The position numbers and the translations under genes are program-made. Below, in pieces: positions 49,086 through 60,673 of a DNA stretch of 64,000 bases. The DNA lies in contig CP012816.1 in NCBI GenBank assembly GCA_001936135.1, forward strand, positions 685,501 through 749,500, given 5' to 3'. Below the pieces are notes generated by a model that was not told the DNA's origin, searched no databases, and worked only from the letters and a program-made list of their open reading frames with translations. The stretch's first letter is position 1; every line of letters begins with the position of its first letter. Source of the stretch: Saccharomycopsis fibuligera x Saccharomycopsis cf. fibuligera (Eukaryota; Ascomycota; Saccharomycetes; Ascoideales; Saccharomycopsidaceae).

Positions 49086-50189
49086 ATGGCTTTTTTTTTT
49101 TTTTTTTTTTTGTTGTTGTTGTTGATTGGTTTATTTCTTCCTTAGTTCCTTTCTGCTTTTCATGAATGTTATGATAGTTTGTTTTTATCTATAAATTCTC
49201 TACACTGTTTTTGTTTTTTTTTTCTTTTTTCTTTTTTTTTTATTCTATAGACATTGTCAAATTGTTTGCACATTCACTTAGAAACTGCGGCGCACAAAAA
49301 CGAGGCAGGGACGTTTGTCTGCCGTAAGTTGAAAGCTTCAAGGAGCCTACCGTCTGCTTATATATAAATTAGCCTAACGCCCTGTAACAAGCTTGAACTT
49401 TTTTAAAGTCTGCAGTTTTTGTAAGCGCCGGCTTGCAACACAGAAAAATGAATGGAAGGAGAAACAAGGCGGTTGCCAGTGTAACTGCCACTAGGCGGAG
49501 ACCATCGTTAATTAGCTGCAGTTTTCCAGACAAGCACCGATGGTGAAATTATCCTTTTTTGTTCAATTAAACTTAGGTTTTGGATTGCCATAGTGAGACT
49601 GCGCTAGGCAATTTCATATTGCAAGCCGAATATTTGACATTTTGGGTTGATAAATGAGCCAATTAAGCACAATGAGTAACTCGGTAGTCAGAGACATTGC
49701 CATTCACTACATGCGCGGTATACCAGTCCTTAAATTTTTGTGATAAGCGCTGACATCGGGACAATCAACCGTTCTCCCAGCGCTAAAGAAATCTGGCAGA
49801 TTAAATTAAATTGGCAGCAGGGATGCCAGCATGCACTACGCAGTATTGGTACTGGCTTCCTCAGCATTAGATCGAGTCCCTCCAAAAGCGTTACTCAGGC
49901 CGCATCGCGTGGAGACGCAATAGGAAAGCCCTTGTTGCTTGAGTTGTTCAGCACACACCACTTCCACCCCACATCCGCTTGCCTGTCATCTCAAACCGTA
50001 GATAAGCTTTTCGGTTTTCTGTTTCTTTGGTGGCTGGTTATGATTACTTTGAAGTATATTTTCCTCACAAAGGAACAGGCTGGCCAGCCCATTGAAACAT
50101 CTACTGAGCAAAGGTCCGATGGATCTGTACTACGCATCGAAAAGAAAAATTAACGGCTACGAGAGAAATTTGTAACGAGTTCAGGTAAT

Positions 50190-50225
<36 letters not shown>

Positions 50226-52342
50226 TTAGGAGCAACTTCAGGAAGTTCGAAAAAGCTTTGGGACAAATTTAGGCGAGCCGGTAGAAAACATTATGCCATC
50301 GACGCAACAGCACTGATGTTTGAGTTCCAGAAATGGCGGAAGGGCACTGGCTGCGTTTTGTCAGAGAACTGTTCTCGGTGTGTTTTTCTTTTTTTTCTTC
50401 TGCTGTTGAGACACGGCTGTTCAATACGGTAGCAAGAAATTCTCCTTTTGCCTTTCAGCAGGAACGGCTTCCCAAAAAAGATCCTCGGGCTTGCCGGTGC
50501 CTGGGGGAATAATAGCTCATGAAATCTTAAAGGCAGGTAGCGTCTTCTATTACAGCCAGTTTAATTTGCAATTCGGCGATATTAACAATCACGCAATTAT
50601 GCATTCATTTATTTAGATTTAAACTTCCTTACTCATTTTTTTTTTCCCGCTGTTTTTCCCTCCGAAAGCTTTTTCAATGTTTTGACTCTGGTTCAACCAT
50701 ACTTGCACTCACAGATTTGACTGCCACTCTACTCGTAAATATCCCTTGTTAACATCTGGTTTGGCGCTAAAGTAAGTAACCTTTTCATCTTGTTTAAATA
50801 ACCGTCATCCATTTGTGATATTGTATAATAGTGAGTAATATAGAAGCACTTGATTATGTCCGCGTATGTCGTTGTAATGACCCAAATTATTGAAAATCGT
50901 GGATGTATTGCCGGGAGATCTAATGGCGGCTATTGCGTGCGACGCGCCAGTTAAAACTGCGGCATGTCTTTTTATTTTTTATTTTTTTCTTCTCTTGCAA
51001 ACAACTACGGACCGCGAGAAGCGAGAAGCGAGAAGCAAGATACTGCAGATGGTGTTGGATGCCAAATACAATGAGTTACTCCCATACGTCATTTCAGTAC
51101 AGTAAGTAGCTCCTGAACATCAACAGAACATTTCTGTCTGACTTAGAACGTGTAAGTTGCAGTCTGGGTTTTCATCGTAAACCAGAAAATTGCGGGAGCT
51201 TCTGCAGCGCAGGTATCTTGATTGACACCTGTATTGGCTAGCACTTGATTTGGAAGGCTTCCGCCTTGTCTGCCAGAATTCCCTCCCTCTCCCTATTCCA
51301 TTCTCTCGAATCCTCCGATAACAAGATACTGCAGGCTATTATTGTAATTGAAAGAGTCTGAAATGCAGGCCAGTGCAGCTCAAAACTCAAAATTGCTCGG
51401 GCAAACTGGTCATGTTTGTGTTCTGTGTAGCACAGAGCGTGAAGAGGCGGTTTTAAGTGTCAGTATTGGACACCTTTTTGCATAAGGATTACCTTTTACT
51501 ATAGAGACACTATCGACTCTTCGGCGAATGGCAGGTCAGATTTGTACAAAAAAAAAGAAAAAAAAATTGCGTTTCTTTAGCCCTTGTTTCTCTTACTGCT
51601 CTGCTGGGCTTGTAGTGTTAGCCGTTCCCGTTTCATAGGAAGCCTAGTGGCACAAAGGGAATTCATACACAGATCCATAAAATTTATTAGCCTTCCAGTC
51701 CCTCGGCCCTGCCTTCAGTTTTTGACATCACATTGGCGTAAACGCGTGCTTCAACTATGCATGCATGCAGCTGCATCGCCGTGAACACAAAACCAAAAAG
51801 CTTCCCACCACAAAAAACTCTGTCAACATTGCAAAAAGGGCGAGACAAATAATATAAATACCAGGGGATGTGCCCTTGGGCGCTTAATATTCTTTGTAAT
51901 GATATGTCTCCTATAATTTTTTTTCGAGGCATATCTTTCAATAACTCTCCCAAGCGCTGACTCATCTCGGTCTACTCTCTCGGTCTACTCCACATCTTCA
52001 GGACATAGAGCTACAAAAACTGGCGGGTTCATTTGCTGGAACTATATCTCTAAGTTTATTTTTCCGTTACTTTACTTTTTTTTTTTTTTTCTTGATTCCC
52101 ATATCTGGCAATTTCAAAATTGATGCTTAGCTGGATCACGATCTTGTTTGTTGATTGACGGCTACCAACATAACTCCCCTTTTCTCCCTCTCTATCTCGA
52201 GCTTGCCTTTGATATATAATATTCTTTTTTTTTCCTTTTTTTTTTTTTTGCCAGACAAGCCTCTCTATTCATTGATTCAAAATTTTAAAGAGTCCGACTT
52301 ATTTTAATTTTTGTCTCATCGTCTCTCTCGCCAGACAAAAAC
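49086..52342. promoter_or_regulatory. long intergenic region upstream of the three-RRM gene (3.26 kb)
   Basis: The longest gap in the window. It has T-runs just after 49088, at about 49217-49240, 52078-52090 and 52226-52246; an A-run at about 50190-50220; a GCGAGAA triplet repeat at 51014-51034; and unique sequence of mixed composition. Open frames such as 49740-50153 lack an ATG. No tRNA, snRNA or snoRNA signature was recognised. The likely content is an extended regulatory region and a long 5' UTR. Confidence 0.5.
51014..51034. repeat. 7-bp tandem repeat
   Basis: GCGAGAA occurs three times in perfect tandem. Confidence 0.85.
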
Positions 52343-54394
52343 ATGCACTCTTTAAAACAACTTTCTGATTGTGTCAGTATCGAAGACTCGGACTTGATTT
52401 TATCGAAAGGCTCTACTACACGTTTGGGCGCTGAAATGCTGCCTCCACCTTATGTTTCTTCTGGAGAAGAATCATTAGATGAGAATGATTCCATTGACTC
52501 TCAAACTTCCCAAACTAAACGGGAAAGAAATAATGCCAAAGTCAGTGGGTTGAAACAAGCTGACAATGTCGATAAGCTCGGCTCTTTAGAAGGCAAAAGA
52601 ACTTCCTCTGGTGAGAAGGATGATGAATATGTCACCACTGACAAAGGTAATCGCATTAGAGAGAAGCCTAGTGCTTGTATTTTTGTCGCAAGTCTCCCAT
52701 CAATCCGCACAGATACTCAATTAAGTAACATGGTTCATGAACATTTCTCAAAATGGGGCGAAATTGCTGTTAAAGTTTTGCGTGATAACGCACAGAGACC
52801 TTATGCATTTGTTCAATTCACTAATGATGAAACCGCCAAGAGAGCTAGAACAGAAGCCCAACACACCCTTATTGATGGTAGGGCAATTCGCTGTGAGCCT
52901 GCAAATGTTAACAGAACCATATATATCAAGGCTGTAGGTGAAGACATTTCAAGACAGGAGATCATTGATACTATCACCCAGTATGGAGAACTTGAGCAGC
53001 TTCTCGCTAGTAATGAAAGATTAGATCAAATTAACCCTAATCCGAAGGGATACGATATGGCCCCCGCATGGTTTTGTAAATTCTCTTACAGATCGGATGC
53101 TATGGATGCTTATACAAGCTTGAGATCAACATGTACAATGTGGTTAATCGAATGGGTTAAGAATGTGGAAAATGCTGCCGATAGTAAAACTGTCGACAGA
53201 TGCTCCATCTTTGTTGGTCATCTTGACCCAAAAGTCACCAAAGAAAGCTTGACAGAAAGATTTAGTCAGCATGGAAAAGTTACACAATGCGTTATTGTTC
53301 AAAAACCAAATAAAACTTTTGCCTTTGTTAGATTTGAAAAAGAGTCTTCCGCAGCTGCCGCAGTTGAAAGAGAAAATCACTCTATGTTTATGAAGGAAAC
53401 TTTACATGTTCAGTATCGGGAAATTCACCATAAAACAAACAAGACTCATACTAAGTTTTCCAACAAACCTGTTCCTGTTTTGTGTTCTCCTCCAGCTAAC
53501 TTGCCACAAAAGATAGCAAATGTGGCTTCAATTACAAGAGGCTTCCCAAATGCTAGGCAAGCTACTTACGATAATCCTTCACTACCTCTTAATCATTCTT
53601 CAGTGTTTTCAAACTCTCCAGCTCATATAGTTCCAGCGGCTTCTTTTGGTTATAACAATTTTGGTTCAGGTTATGATCGAGGATATCAGCCTTCAGCTGC
53701 TTATGAAAACAAGTCTTCTTTTGTCAACAAACCTCAGCATCAGGAAAACATTACTAACGATAGAGCATTATTAAATGAAGCAACTGGTAAAGAAAGAGTT
53801 TCCACTCCAAAGAAATCTACCACAGAAACTGGGTCATTGAATACTTCCCCATCTAGCAAGTCGGCATTTTCCCATCCAGCAATGCCAAAGACTCTTTACT
53901 CGCCAACAACGGCTGCTTCTAACACCAAAACTTCTCAAGATGGGGACTATAGCAATAGTAAGAAAGCACCACTTCCTCAGTCCTCAGTTGGTTACAACAG
54001 CAATCCATTTATGGCAGCGCCAATTCCGCCTTCAAGTCAAAATCCTTATTTGTATTCTTTTGGTACTCAAGGTATGCAACCTAATCTTGGCTACAATCCA
54101 TCAGTTCCTCCAAGAAGTTCATCTTACTACAACCTTAATCCTTACACTTTTTTTTACGAAAGTTACGCATACCCTCCACCAAGTACAGCTATTAATCCTA
54201 ACCCTTACTTGTTTTATCCTCCAGTCCCAGATACCGCTAAGTATAATATCTCACCAAGCACAATGTTCACTGCTCCTGTATCTTCTGGGGGAGGGGCACC
54301 AATACAAAATAGTAATATTAGTGGACAAGGAATGTTCAATTTAACTAATAATCAAGGCCGTAAAGCTAATAACGACATGAATTTGCAATATTGA
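52343..54394 (+). CDS. three-RRM RNA-binding protein (Rie1/YGR250C-like)
   Basis: 683 residues. RRM1 at about 108-185 (ACIFVASLPSIRTDTQL ... RPYAFVQFTNDETAKRA), RRM2 at about 192-275 (NRTIYIKAVGEDISRQEI), and RRM3 at about 288-358 (CSIFVGHLDPKVTKESL ... KTFAFVRFEKES). RNP2 and RNP1 are recognisable in RRM1 and RRM3; RRM2 is degenerate. The N-terminus has a short MLPPPYVSSGEES motif; the C-terminal 300 residues are Ser/Asn/Tyr/Pro-rich with repeated NPYLF/NPYTF elements, a low-complexity composition typical of RNP-granule proteins. Arrangement and the CIFVASLP start fit S. cerevisiae Rie1 (YGR250C), which I offer only as the nearest relative I recall. Confidence 0.8.
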   Translation: MHSLKQLSDCVSIEDSDLILSKGSTTRLGAEMLPPPYVSSGEESLDENDSIDSQTSQTKRERNNAKVSGLKQADNVDKLGSLEGKRTSSGEKDDEYVTTDKGNRIREKPSACIFVASLPSIRTDTQLSNMVHEHFSKWGEIAVKVLRDNAQRPYAFVQFTNDETAKRARTEAQHTLIDGRAIRCEPANVNRTIYIKAVGEDISRQEIIDTITQYGELEQLLASNERLDQINPNPKGYDMAPAWFCKFSYRSDAMDAYTSLRSTCTMWLIEWVKNVENAADSKTVDRCSIFVGHLDPKVTKESLTERFSQHGKVTQCVIVQKPNKTFAFVRFEKESSAAAAVERENHSMFMKETLHVQYREIHHKTNKTHTKFSNKPVPVLCSPPANLPQKIANVASITRGFPNARQATYDNPSLPLNHSSVFSNSPAHIVPAASFGYNNFGSGYDRGYQPSAAYENKSSFVNKPQHQENITNDRALLNEATGKERVSTPKKSTTETGSLNTSPSSKSAFSHPAMPKTLYSPTTAASNTKTSQDGDYSNSKKAPLPQSSVGYNSNPFMAAPIPPSSQNPYLYSFGTQGMQPNLGYNPSVPPRSSSYYNLNPYTFFYESYAYPPPSTAINPNPYLFYPPVPDTAKYNISPSTMFTAPVSSGGGAPIQNSNISGQGMFNLTNNQGRKANNDMNLQY

Positions 54395-55397
54395 AGATTG
54401 ATTTGTTCTCTATGGTTTTGACGCATTTGATTTCATTTCACGCATTTGGAAGCTTTTTTTTCATTTTCAATTTCTTCTCATATTATAGTTTTTTGTTGGT
54501 TCTCTTTGTTTCAAATTTTGTTATGTTCTCAAATTATTTATATTATTAGTTGTAATTTTTTTTTTCTGTTGATTAGTTTTTCTTTTATGTGTGCAAGTTT
54601 GTTTTAATTTTGTTGTACACCAATTTTTTAATTTTTGATATCCTTAATGAAATGCATTTTTATTCAAACTAATGAATGGTATTTTTTTTTTTTTTTGGAA
54701 AACCATTTACAAACACCGTATCATCAACACCACCTAATATCCTTACATATTTCACTCGAAATATATCTTATATATGGTTTTTCCTTAGTTCACCCAGTAC
54801 ACAAAAGTCCTTTTTCTCTTAAATGCGTGTTGAAAAACATAACAACAAAACAGGAGGGGTACTTGTATCTCCTTTTCGCATCGATCTTATCCATCAAACG
54901 GTCAAACAGTATCAACAAAGCATGACAAACTATACTTATGCATGCAGAATATGTAGGAATCGGTATGCGAATTAATTTTGCCTTTATCCCGTGATCTTGT
55001 CCCACCATAAGAGGTACGAAATTTCAATAAATAGTCATGAGCTGCAAATGTCAAAGAGCCACAAACCCTTGAAAGAAAAAGTTAAAAAAATGACTAAGCA
55101 ACTTTATATGCGTTTTTTTATTAGAATATAAATGACAAAGTAGTATGACAATAGTTATATACATGGATTAAACTAAAGGAGCCAGTATAACAGAAAATGA
55201 ATTAAATGTTAAAAAAAGGAAATAAAAAAAATTGAACTGTTTGTTAGAAGAATCAGGGATATGAGAAAGTAAGAATATATAATGTAAGCAAAAACATCAA
55301 AATTAGTAAAAGTATGCCAAAAGTTTGAAAATTTTAAAATTAAACAGCAAAGAAAACGAAAAAAAAAAAAAAAAAAAAAAAAACTATAATAAAAATT
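54395..55397. other. convergent intergenic region, RRM gene / YOR1
   Basis: AT-rich 3' flanks, T-runs at about 54680-54697 and an A-run of about 25 bases at 55360-55383. No gene seen. Confidence 0.6.
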
Positions 55398-58300
55398 TTA
55401 AGAATGCACAAGATTCTCTACAATATCAGGAGCAAAGTCAGCCTCCGTAATTTGTGATCTTTCACACATTTCTCTGAAAATACCATCTTCCATATTAAAC
55501 AAATCAATAGGCTTACCAAATTCGGCAACAGTACCTTTATCCAAGACCATTATCTTGTCAAACTTAACGATAGTGTTTAACCTGTGAGCAATACACAAGA
55601 TAGTACAATGGCTAAACTCAGTTCTGATGGTATGATTAATGTTCGCATCAGTCTCATAATCAACTGAAGAAGTAGCTTCATCTAAAATCAAAATCTTGGA
55701 ATCTCTAACCAATGCTCTAGCCAAAGCCAATAGCTGTCTTTCTCCTAATGAGAAATTTGAGCCTTCCTCTTCAACTTGTTGGTCCAAATGAAATTTATGC
55801 AATGATTCTAAATTTTCATCTTGTAAAACTTGCTTCTTGATTGTTGGCAAATGCGCGCCTTCAATCAAACCACTTCTTCTTAACGCATCCCATAATTTCT
55901 CATCATTACTGTTACCAAACGGATCCAAGTTTTTCCTGATGGATCCTTTGAACAACACCGGATCTTGTGGAATAATACACAACTTGGATCTAAGATCATG
56001 TAAACCAAGACTAGCAATATCAATACCATCAATGACAATCCTGCCCTTTTCCAATTCTGCTAGTCTATACAATGCAGTCATTAAGGAAGACTTACCGGCT
56101 CCGGTTCTACCACAAATACCAATTTTCTCACCAGGTAAAACTTCGAATGACAAATCATGTAATACCAAAGGCAATCCTTCTCTATACTTCATATCCACGT
56201 TTTCAAAAGTGATTTCCCCAGCTTGTGGCCAATCTGCTGGTGGTTTAGTTTCTTCAATATTGTATGGAGCCTCTTGAGGCATGTCTGTAGCATACTGAAT
56301 CATTCTTTCAGCACTGTTCATTTCATTTTCAACCTGGGTCAAACTTCTAATCAAAAGTGATAATAATCCAACAATGTTCATCACATAAGAAAGCACCAAA
56401 CCTGTAGAAGAGGCACTAATGTTGAATTGTCGGGTGACACAAAGTAGAGACACGATTAAAATGAAAACGAAAGCAGTAATATCAAGATGAATAGCCAACC
56501 ATCTTTGAATGGCCACATTGACGTAATATGCTTCATTCATAAGATTAATAAACTTATCACTTTTCTTGATGAAATCTGATTGCAATTGATAAGCCTTAAT
56601 GGTATTGACACCAGACAAACATTCTTCAAAATTGTTGAACACAAATGATCGGTTCACTGCTTCCAATCTCTTGACTTCTCTAGCACTGGCTTGGTAGAAT
56701 GAAGTAATAGAAACGAAAATAATCACAATACCAGGAATGGCAATTGCAATCCACGGTAAATAAATGATGGTAAGGATCAACACCCCAACCACTGTTGCTG
56801 TTGGGAAAACAAACAATCTGATTTGCTCACCAATTTCATTATCCAAAGCATCTGTATCCTTAGTAAAACGATTAAGGATTCTACCCATTGGAGTAGTGTC
56901 AATGAAAGACATTGGGGTATAAAGCACGTTGCGCACTGCTCTCAAATTTAATTCTTTAGCAGAACGATTGACAAGGAAGACCATAAATCCAAATTCAAAA
57001 GTAGTCAAGAAAAGGGCAATGAAGCAAAACATGGCATAGAGACCCATATAGAAACTTTTGCCCTTATGAAATCTGTCTTCAGTCCAAAATGATAACCAAA
57101 CGTTGGTGAAAAGTTGACAGAATGTGGCAAGAGCAACAAGAAGGAAAAGGAAAACCACTGAAGGCAATGCTGCCTTCTTACCAACTCCAACTGTAAGGTA
57201 ATTTTTGTAAACATCCCACTTAATCTTGTTAACAGCACGCTCTTCTTTTTTCACTAAAGTACCATCACCTTGTTTGTTTTGATAATCATAGTCAACTTCT
57301 TCATCACTTTTGGCAGTAGCTGACTTGCGCTTTGACAAATGAGACTCTGATGGAACCACTGCAGAAGAAACTGCTACTTTTTCATTCAATATTTGCTGAT
57401 GTTGGTCACTCAAAAATTCTTGTTCTTGTTGTTCAACTTCTTCTTCTTCTTCTTCCTCAAGCTGGTTACTGAATTCCATCAATTTGGAAAAGTCTTCATT
57501 TTGAGCCTTAAGCTCATCTACTGTACCAACGACTGCTTCGCCTTCATTAGTAATAAAGATAACTCTATCAGCATAATTGATCAAACTCAACTGATGAGTA
57601 GCCAAAAATCTAGTTTTTTCTTTCAAGAAATCAATAATACAAGTTTGCATAATGTGTTTACCAACTCTAGCATCCACGGCACTGAGCACGTCATCAAGCA
57701 AAATAATATCTTTATCATTATAAACAGCTCTAGCCAAATTAATTCGAGCTTTTTGCCCACCAGACAATGTGATACCTCTTTCACCAACTTCAGTCATGTC
57801 ACCAGCCGGCAACACTGCCAAATCAGCATTCAATGCACAAACCTGTATTACTTTAGTATATCTTTCAGCATCGTATTCTTTACCAAAAAGAATGTTTTCT
57901 CTGATTGTAGCATTTTGCACCCATGGATAACCACATAGCAACAATGAGTCTTTGACTTCCAAAACCCCAGTTTTCTTCTTCATAAATCCAGCAATAGCAT
58001 TCAATAACGAAGTTTTACCAGAACCAATGGTGCCAGTAATGATAACAAATTCGCCTCTTTTGATATCAAAACTAATTTTATGAAGACCAGTAAATGACGA
58101 TGGGTCAACAACGTCAAGTGTGCCGACCCTTGATAACCCTCTGCTATTGACACTGGCTCTGGTTACTTGTCTAGACAAACTGTTTTCACTAATTGCATTA
58201 TGATGTTTGGAATGACCTGGCTTCAACACATCATCTTCATTTTTGACATAATCAATACTATCCCATTTGAATTCGGCGTTTTTTACTTGCACAGCCATAG

Positions 58301-59759
58301 AGTCATCCGGTTTGTAATTATTGACTATAGCTTGTTGTTTTTCAAACTCAGGATCAGCAGATTGTTCTTCACTGCTTTGCAATAAATCTTTAACTCTTTG
58401 AAGACCAATGAAGCAATCAATACTACTGGCCAATGCCATTGGAATCATGATAACCAACTGAGCCAAATTGGAGAAAAGTGACAAAGAGGAGAAAAGATCA
58501 GCAGGAGATTTGTGTGGGTGTAAATGAAATAGCACCAAAAAAGTAACCACTGAACAGATAGTTGGCAAGCAAATAGCCACAGCAGTGAAAATAACTCTAA
58601 GAAGTTGCATCTTTAACACCACTTTCATTTCTCTGTGCCGTCTGTTCTTGATATTTTCGTGATACGGGACTTCCCAGCCGTAATATTTAATCATTTTGAT
58701 GGAGCTGAGCACTTCTCTAACCAAACTAACTCTGTCATCAGTGTACTTGGATGCAGTTATTCTAAACTTGAGTAAGTTTTTGGACAACATTGTGATTAAA
58801 ACAGAAGTCACGATAAAGATACCAATACCAACAAGAGCGACGGGGCCAATGTTCACAATCAATAAAGCAATAGTTATGGCAACTGGAACAGGAAAGGAGA
58901 TCAAAAATGGCTGGAAACCAATAGCAAGGTCAACTCTAGCAAGATCGGTACCCATTATGGAAGTGATTTTCCCAGTTGTAAAATTCTGTCTTGCTTTACC
59001 ATCGAGTCTGAAAGCTTTATCCAACACAAGCTTAGTCAAGATAGCCTTCACTTGAACACCACAAGTCATCGAGAAATTGAAGGTATGGTTAATCAAAATA
59101 CCACTGACAAGCACAACAAAAGATGTACCTAATGCGTATCCAACACCTTTACGAAGAGAAAGGTCAGGATAATGATATTTTTTTTCAACATAATTGATAA
59201 GGGCTTTACTGAGCAAGGGATTTAGTGCTGAAGCAACATCAAACAAAACTTTACAAAGAACACCCAAAAGGTACCGTAACTTCAAAGTTTTGAAAAGGGC
59301 AATAGGAATGGAATATTTTGTAAGACCCAATTCGTGGAGTTCTTCGTCAGACAAACTCGGATTTTTTGCCTTAGCTTTTTCTTTGTTTTTGATGGCAAGT
59401 TGTTGCAAATGGCCGCAAAAGATACGGTACAAAGTTTCAACTTCCATACTTTCCTTCAAAGTCCACAAATCTTCATTTTCCAACGTTCTTTTATAGCCAA
59501 CTGACATTAGCGGATGCAACCACCAAAAGAAGATGAACTTGAATATGTGCTTGATAGATCTGGGCCATGGTTTCTTCTCTGACTGGTCTGGCACTGGGGG
59601 CACAGATTTAGGCAAGATAGGAGTCAAAAAGTGTCTTTGCAACTGAGGTGCTGTGTTTAATTGGGCCTCTTTCTCGATATCTGAAGGCGGCTGCGAAAAC
59701 TGGCGTTTCAGGTCCTTTTCATTGTCGCCGTTGCTGGACGACGAGCCGCTTCGAACCAT
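55398..59759 (-). CDS. YOR1: ABCC-type multidrug transporter Yor1
   Basis: Plasma-membrane ABC exporter (oligomycin, other organic anions). Order: N-terminal FFWWLHPLMSVGYKRTLENEDLW (a Yor1/MRP linker motif), TMD1 (about 165-490, with FQPFLISFPV and NIGPVALVGIGIF), NBD1 with GTIGSGKTS (about 577) and LSGGQ (about 665), an acidic polyGlu linker (about 770), TMD2, and NBD2 with CGRTGAGKSS (about 1218), SLGERQ (about 1336) and ILDEATSSVD. It is a short MRP without TMD0, as Yor1. The apparent frame starts at a TTG at 59846; the first in-frame ATG, 29 codons in, is used (MVRSGSSSSNG), giving 1453 residues. Two near-consensus PDRE sites lie upstream. Confidence 0.95.
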   Translation of the reverse strand: MVRSGSSSSNGDNEKDLKRQFSQPPSDIEKEAQLNTAPQLQRHFLTPILPKSVPPVPDQSEKKPWPRSIKHIFKFIFFWWLHPLMSVGYKRTLENEDLWTLKESMEVETLYRIFCGHLQQLAIKNKEKAKAKNPSLSDEELHELGLTKYSIPIALFKTLKLRYLLGVLCKVLFDVASALNPLLSKALINYVEKKYHYPDLSLRKGVGYALGTSFVVLVSGILINHTFNFSMTCGVQVKAILTKLVLDKAFRLDGKARQNFTTGKITSIMGTDLARVDLAIGFQPFLISFPVPVAITIALLIVNIGPVALVGIGIFIVTSVLITMLSKNLLKFRITASKYTDDRVSLVREVLSSIKMIKYYGWEVPYHENIKNRRHREMKVVLKMQLLRVIFTAVAICLPTICSVVTFLVLFHLHPHKSPADLFSSLSLFSNLAQLVIMIPMALASSIDCFIGLQRVKDLLQSSEEQSADPEFEKQQAIVNNYKPDDSMAVQVKNAEFKWDSIDYVKNEDDVLKPGHSKHHNAISENSLSRQVTRASVNSRGLSRVGTLDVVDPSSFTGLHKISFDIKRGEFVIITGTIGSGKTSLLNAIAGFMKKKTGVLEVKDSLLLCGYPWVQNATIRENILFGKEYDAERYTKVIQVCALNADLAVLPAGDMTEVGERGITLSGGQKARINLARAVYNDKDIILLDDVLSAVDARVGKHIMQTCIIDFLKEKTRFLATHQLSLINYADRVIFITNEGEAVVGTVDELKAQNEDFSKLMEFSNQLEEEEEEEVEQQEQEFLSDQHQQILNEKVAVSSAVVPSESHLSKRKSATAKSDEEVDYDYQNKQGDGTLVKKEERAVNKIKWDVYKNYLTVGVGKKAALPSVVFLFLLVALATFCQLFTNVWLSFWTEDRFHKGKSFYMGLYAMFCFIALFLTTFEFGFMVFLVNRSAKELNLRAVRNVLYTPMSFIDTTPMGRILNRFTKDTDALDNEIGEQIRLFVFPTATVVGVLILTIIYLPWIAIAIPGIVIIFVSITSFYQASAREVKRLEAVNRSFVFNNFEECLSGVNTIKAYQLQSDFIKKSDKFINLMNEAYYVNVAIQRWLAIHLDITAFVFILIVSLLCVTRQFNISASSTGLVLSYVMNIVGLLSLLIRSLTQVENEMNSAERMIQYATDMPQEAPYNIEETKPPADWPQAGEITFENVDMKYREGLPLVLHDLSFEVLPGEKIGICGRTGAGKSSLMTALYRLAELEKGRIVIDGIDIASLGLHDLRSKLCIIPQDPVLFKGSIRKNLDPFGNSNDEKLWDALRRSGLIEGAHLPTIKKQVLQDENLESLHKFHLDQQVEEEGSNFSLGERQLLALARALVRDSKILILDEATSSVDYETDANINHTIRTEFSHCTILCIAHRLNTIVKFDKIMVLDKGTVAEFGKPIDLFNMEDGIFREMCERSQITEADFAPDIVENLVHS

Positions 59760-59887
59760 GGTCTGATGTTTTTGAAAATTGCTTGCTACGTATGGAAGCG
59801 ACCTGTGCTCTGTGTAAGATGTGATAAGCAAAGTAAGCGTAGCCAAGCAGACGGCAGACGGTAAACGGCAAACGGAAAGAGAGAGGG

Positions 59888-59895
59888 CCCGCGGA
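59888..59895. promoter_or_regulatory. near-consensus pleiotropic drug response element (YOR1)
   Basis: CCCGCGGA differs in one base from TCCGCGGA, the Pdr1/Pdr3 site in S. cerevisiae. It lies about 130 bp upstream of the YOR1 ATG. Whether CUG-clade regulators read this site is uncertain. Confidence 0.35.
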
Positions 59896-60493
59896 GAAAA
59901 GGTGGGAATCGGATGGCGAGGCTGAAGAAAGAAAAAAAGGCAGGGCTTTATCTCTTATATATATAGCTGGTGATGCCGCTAGTGCAAAAGATAGCAGCCA
60001 GTATTTGTAATGGTTTGCAGGCTTTGCTCTATTTCCGAACAAAATTTCCAGTTTTTCTTTTTTCCCGAGAACAACTCAATTAATCAAACTGTCATCGCCG
60101 TTGTACAGATCGCCCGCAACCCAAAAGCAGCGCCATGGTAGTTAACTAGCTAACCTTAGGTGGCCAACCAACTACAGTTGCTGCCGTACCCACACTTCCC
60201 AGAACGGGAAACTCTTGCTGCTGGTCTCTTATATCCGCCGTAGCCACTTGCTTTCCGCGAACTTGTGCTCTCTCGGCCTTCCCCACTGGCTGCTTTCTGT
60301 AATCGGGTCTTTAAAAGCACTGCTAAGCCAGTGCTTTTGCGCTGCAATGCTATAGCAAGCGCTGTGTCCAGTGTTTGCCTGGCCGTCGACTGTTAATCCC
60401 GAAAGGCATATCAGGCGGCCTCAGCAGCAACCTGCCGGCGGAAATAGCGGTGATTGCCTTGAGCTCAATAAATCAAAAGGCCCTTTCAGAGTA

Positions 60494-60515
60494 GCAGAGC
60501 AGCAGAGCAGCAGAG
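60494..60515. repeat. 8-bp tandem repeat
   Basis: GCAGAGCA is repeated almost three times within a Gln-like CAG-rich stretch. Confidence 0.8.
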
Positions 60516-60665
60516 CTCAACAGAGCACAGCGCTCAAAGCGGCAATTGCCATTCGCCTGGCCGCCAGATGCCCGCAGCCCGCGGCAGGTAATGCAGGATA
60601 TCGCAGCACAATGCGTTTGATAAGCATAATCGGGCATTGTGGCGCACTAAATCCGACATACCTGT

Positions 60666-60673
60666 TCCGCGGC
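60666..60673. promoter_or_regulatory. second near-consensus PDRE-like site
   Basis: TCCGCGGC, one base from TCCGCGGA, about 900 bp upstream of YOR1. Weak on its own. Confidence 0.25.

Noticed and set aside
49740-50153. 137-codon plus-strand frame with a hydrophobic segment
   Set aside because: It starts at a GTG without an upstream splice site that I can support, and there is no recognisable family. Left as non-coding.
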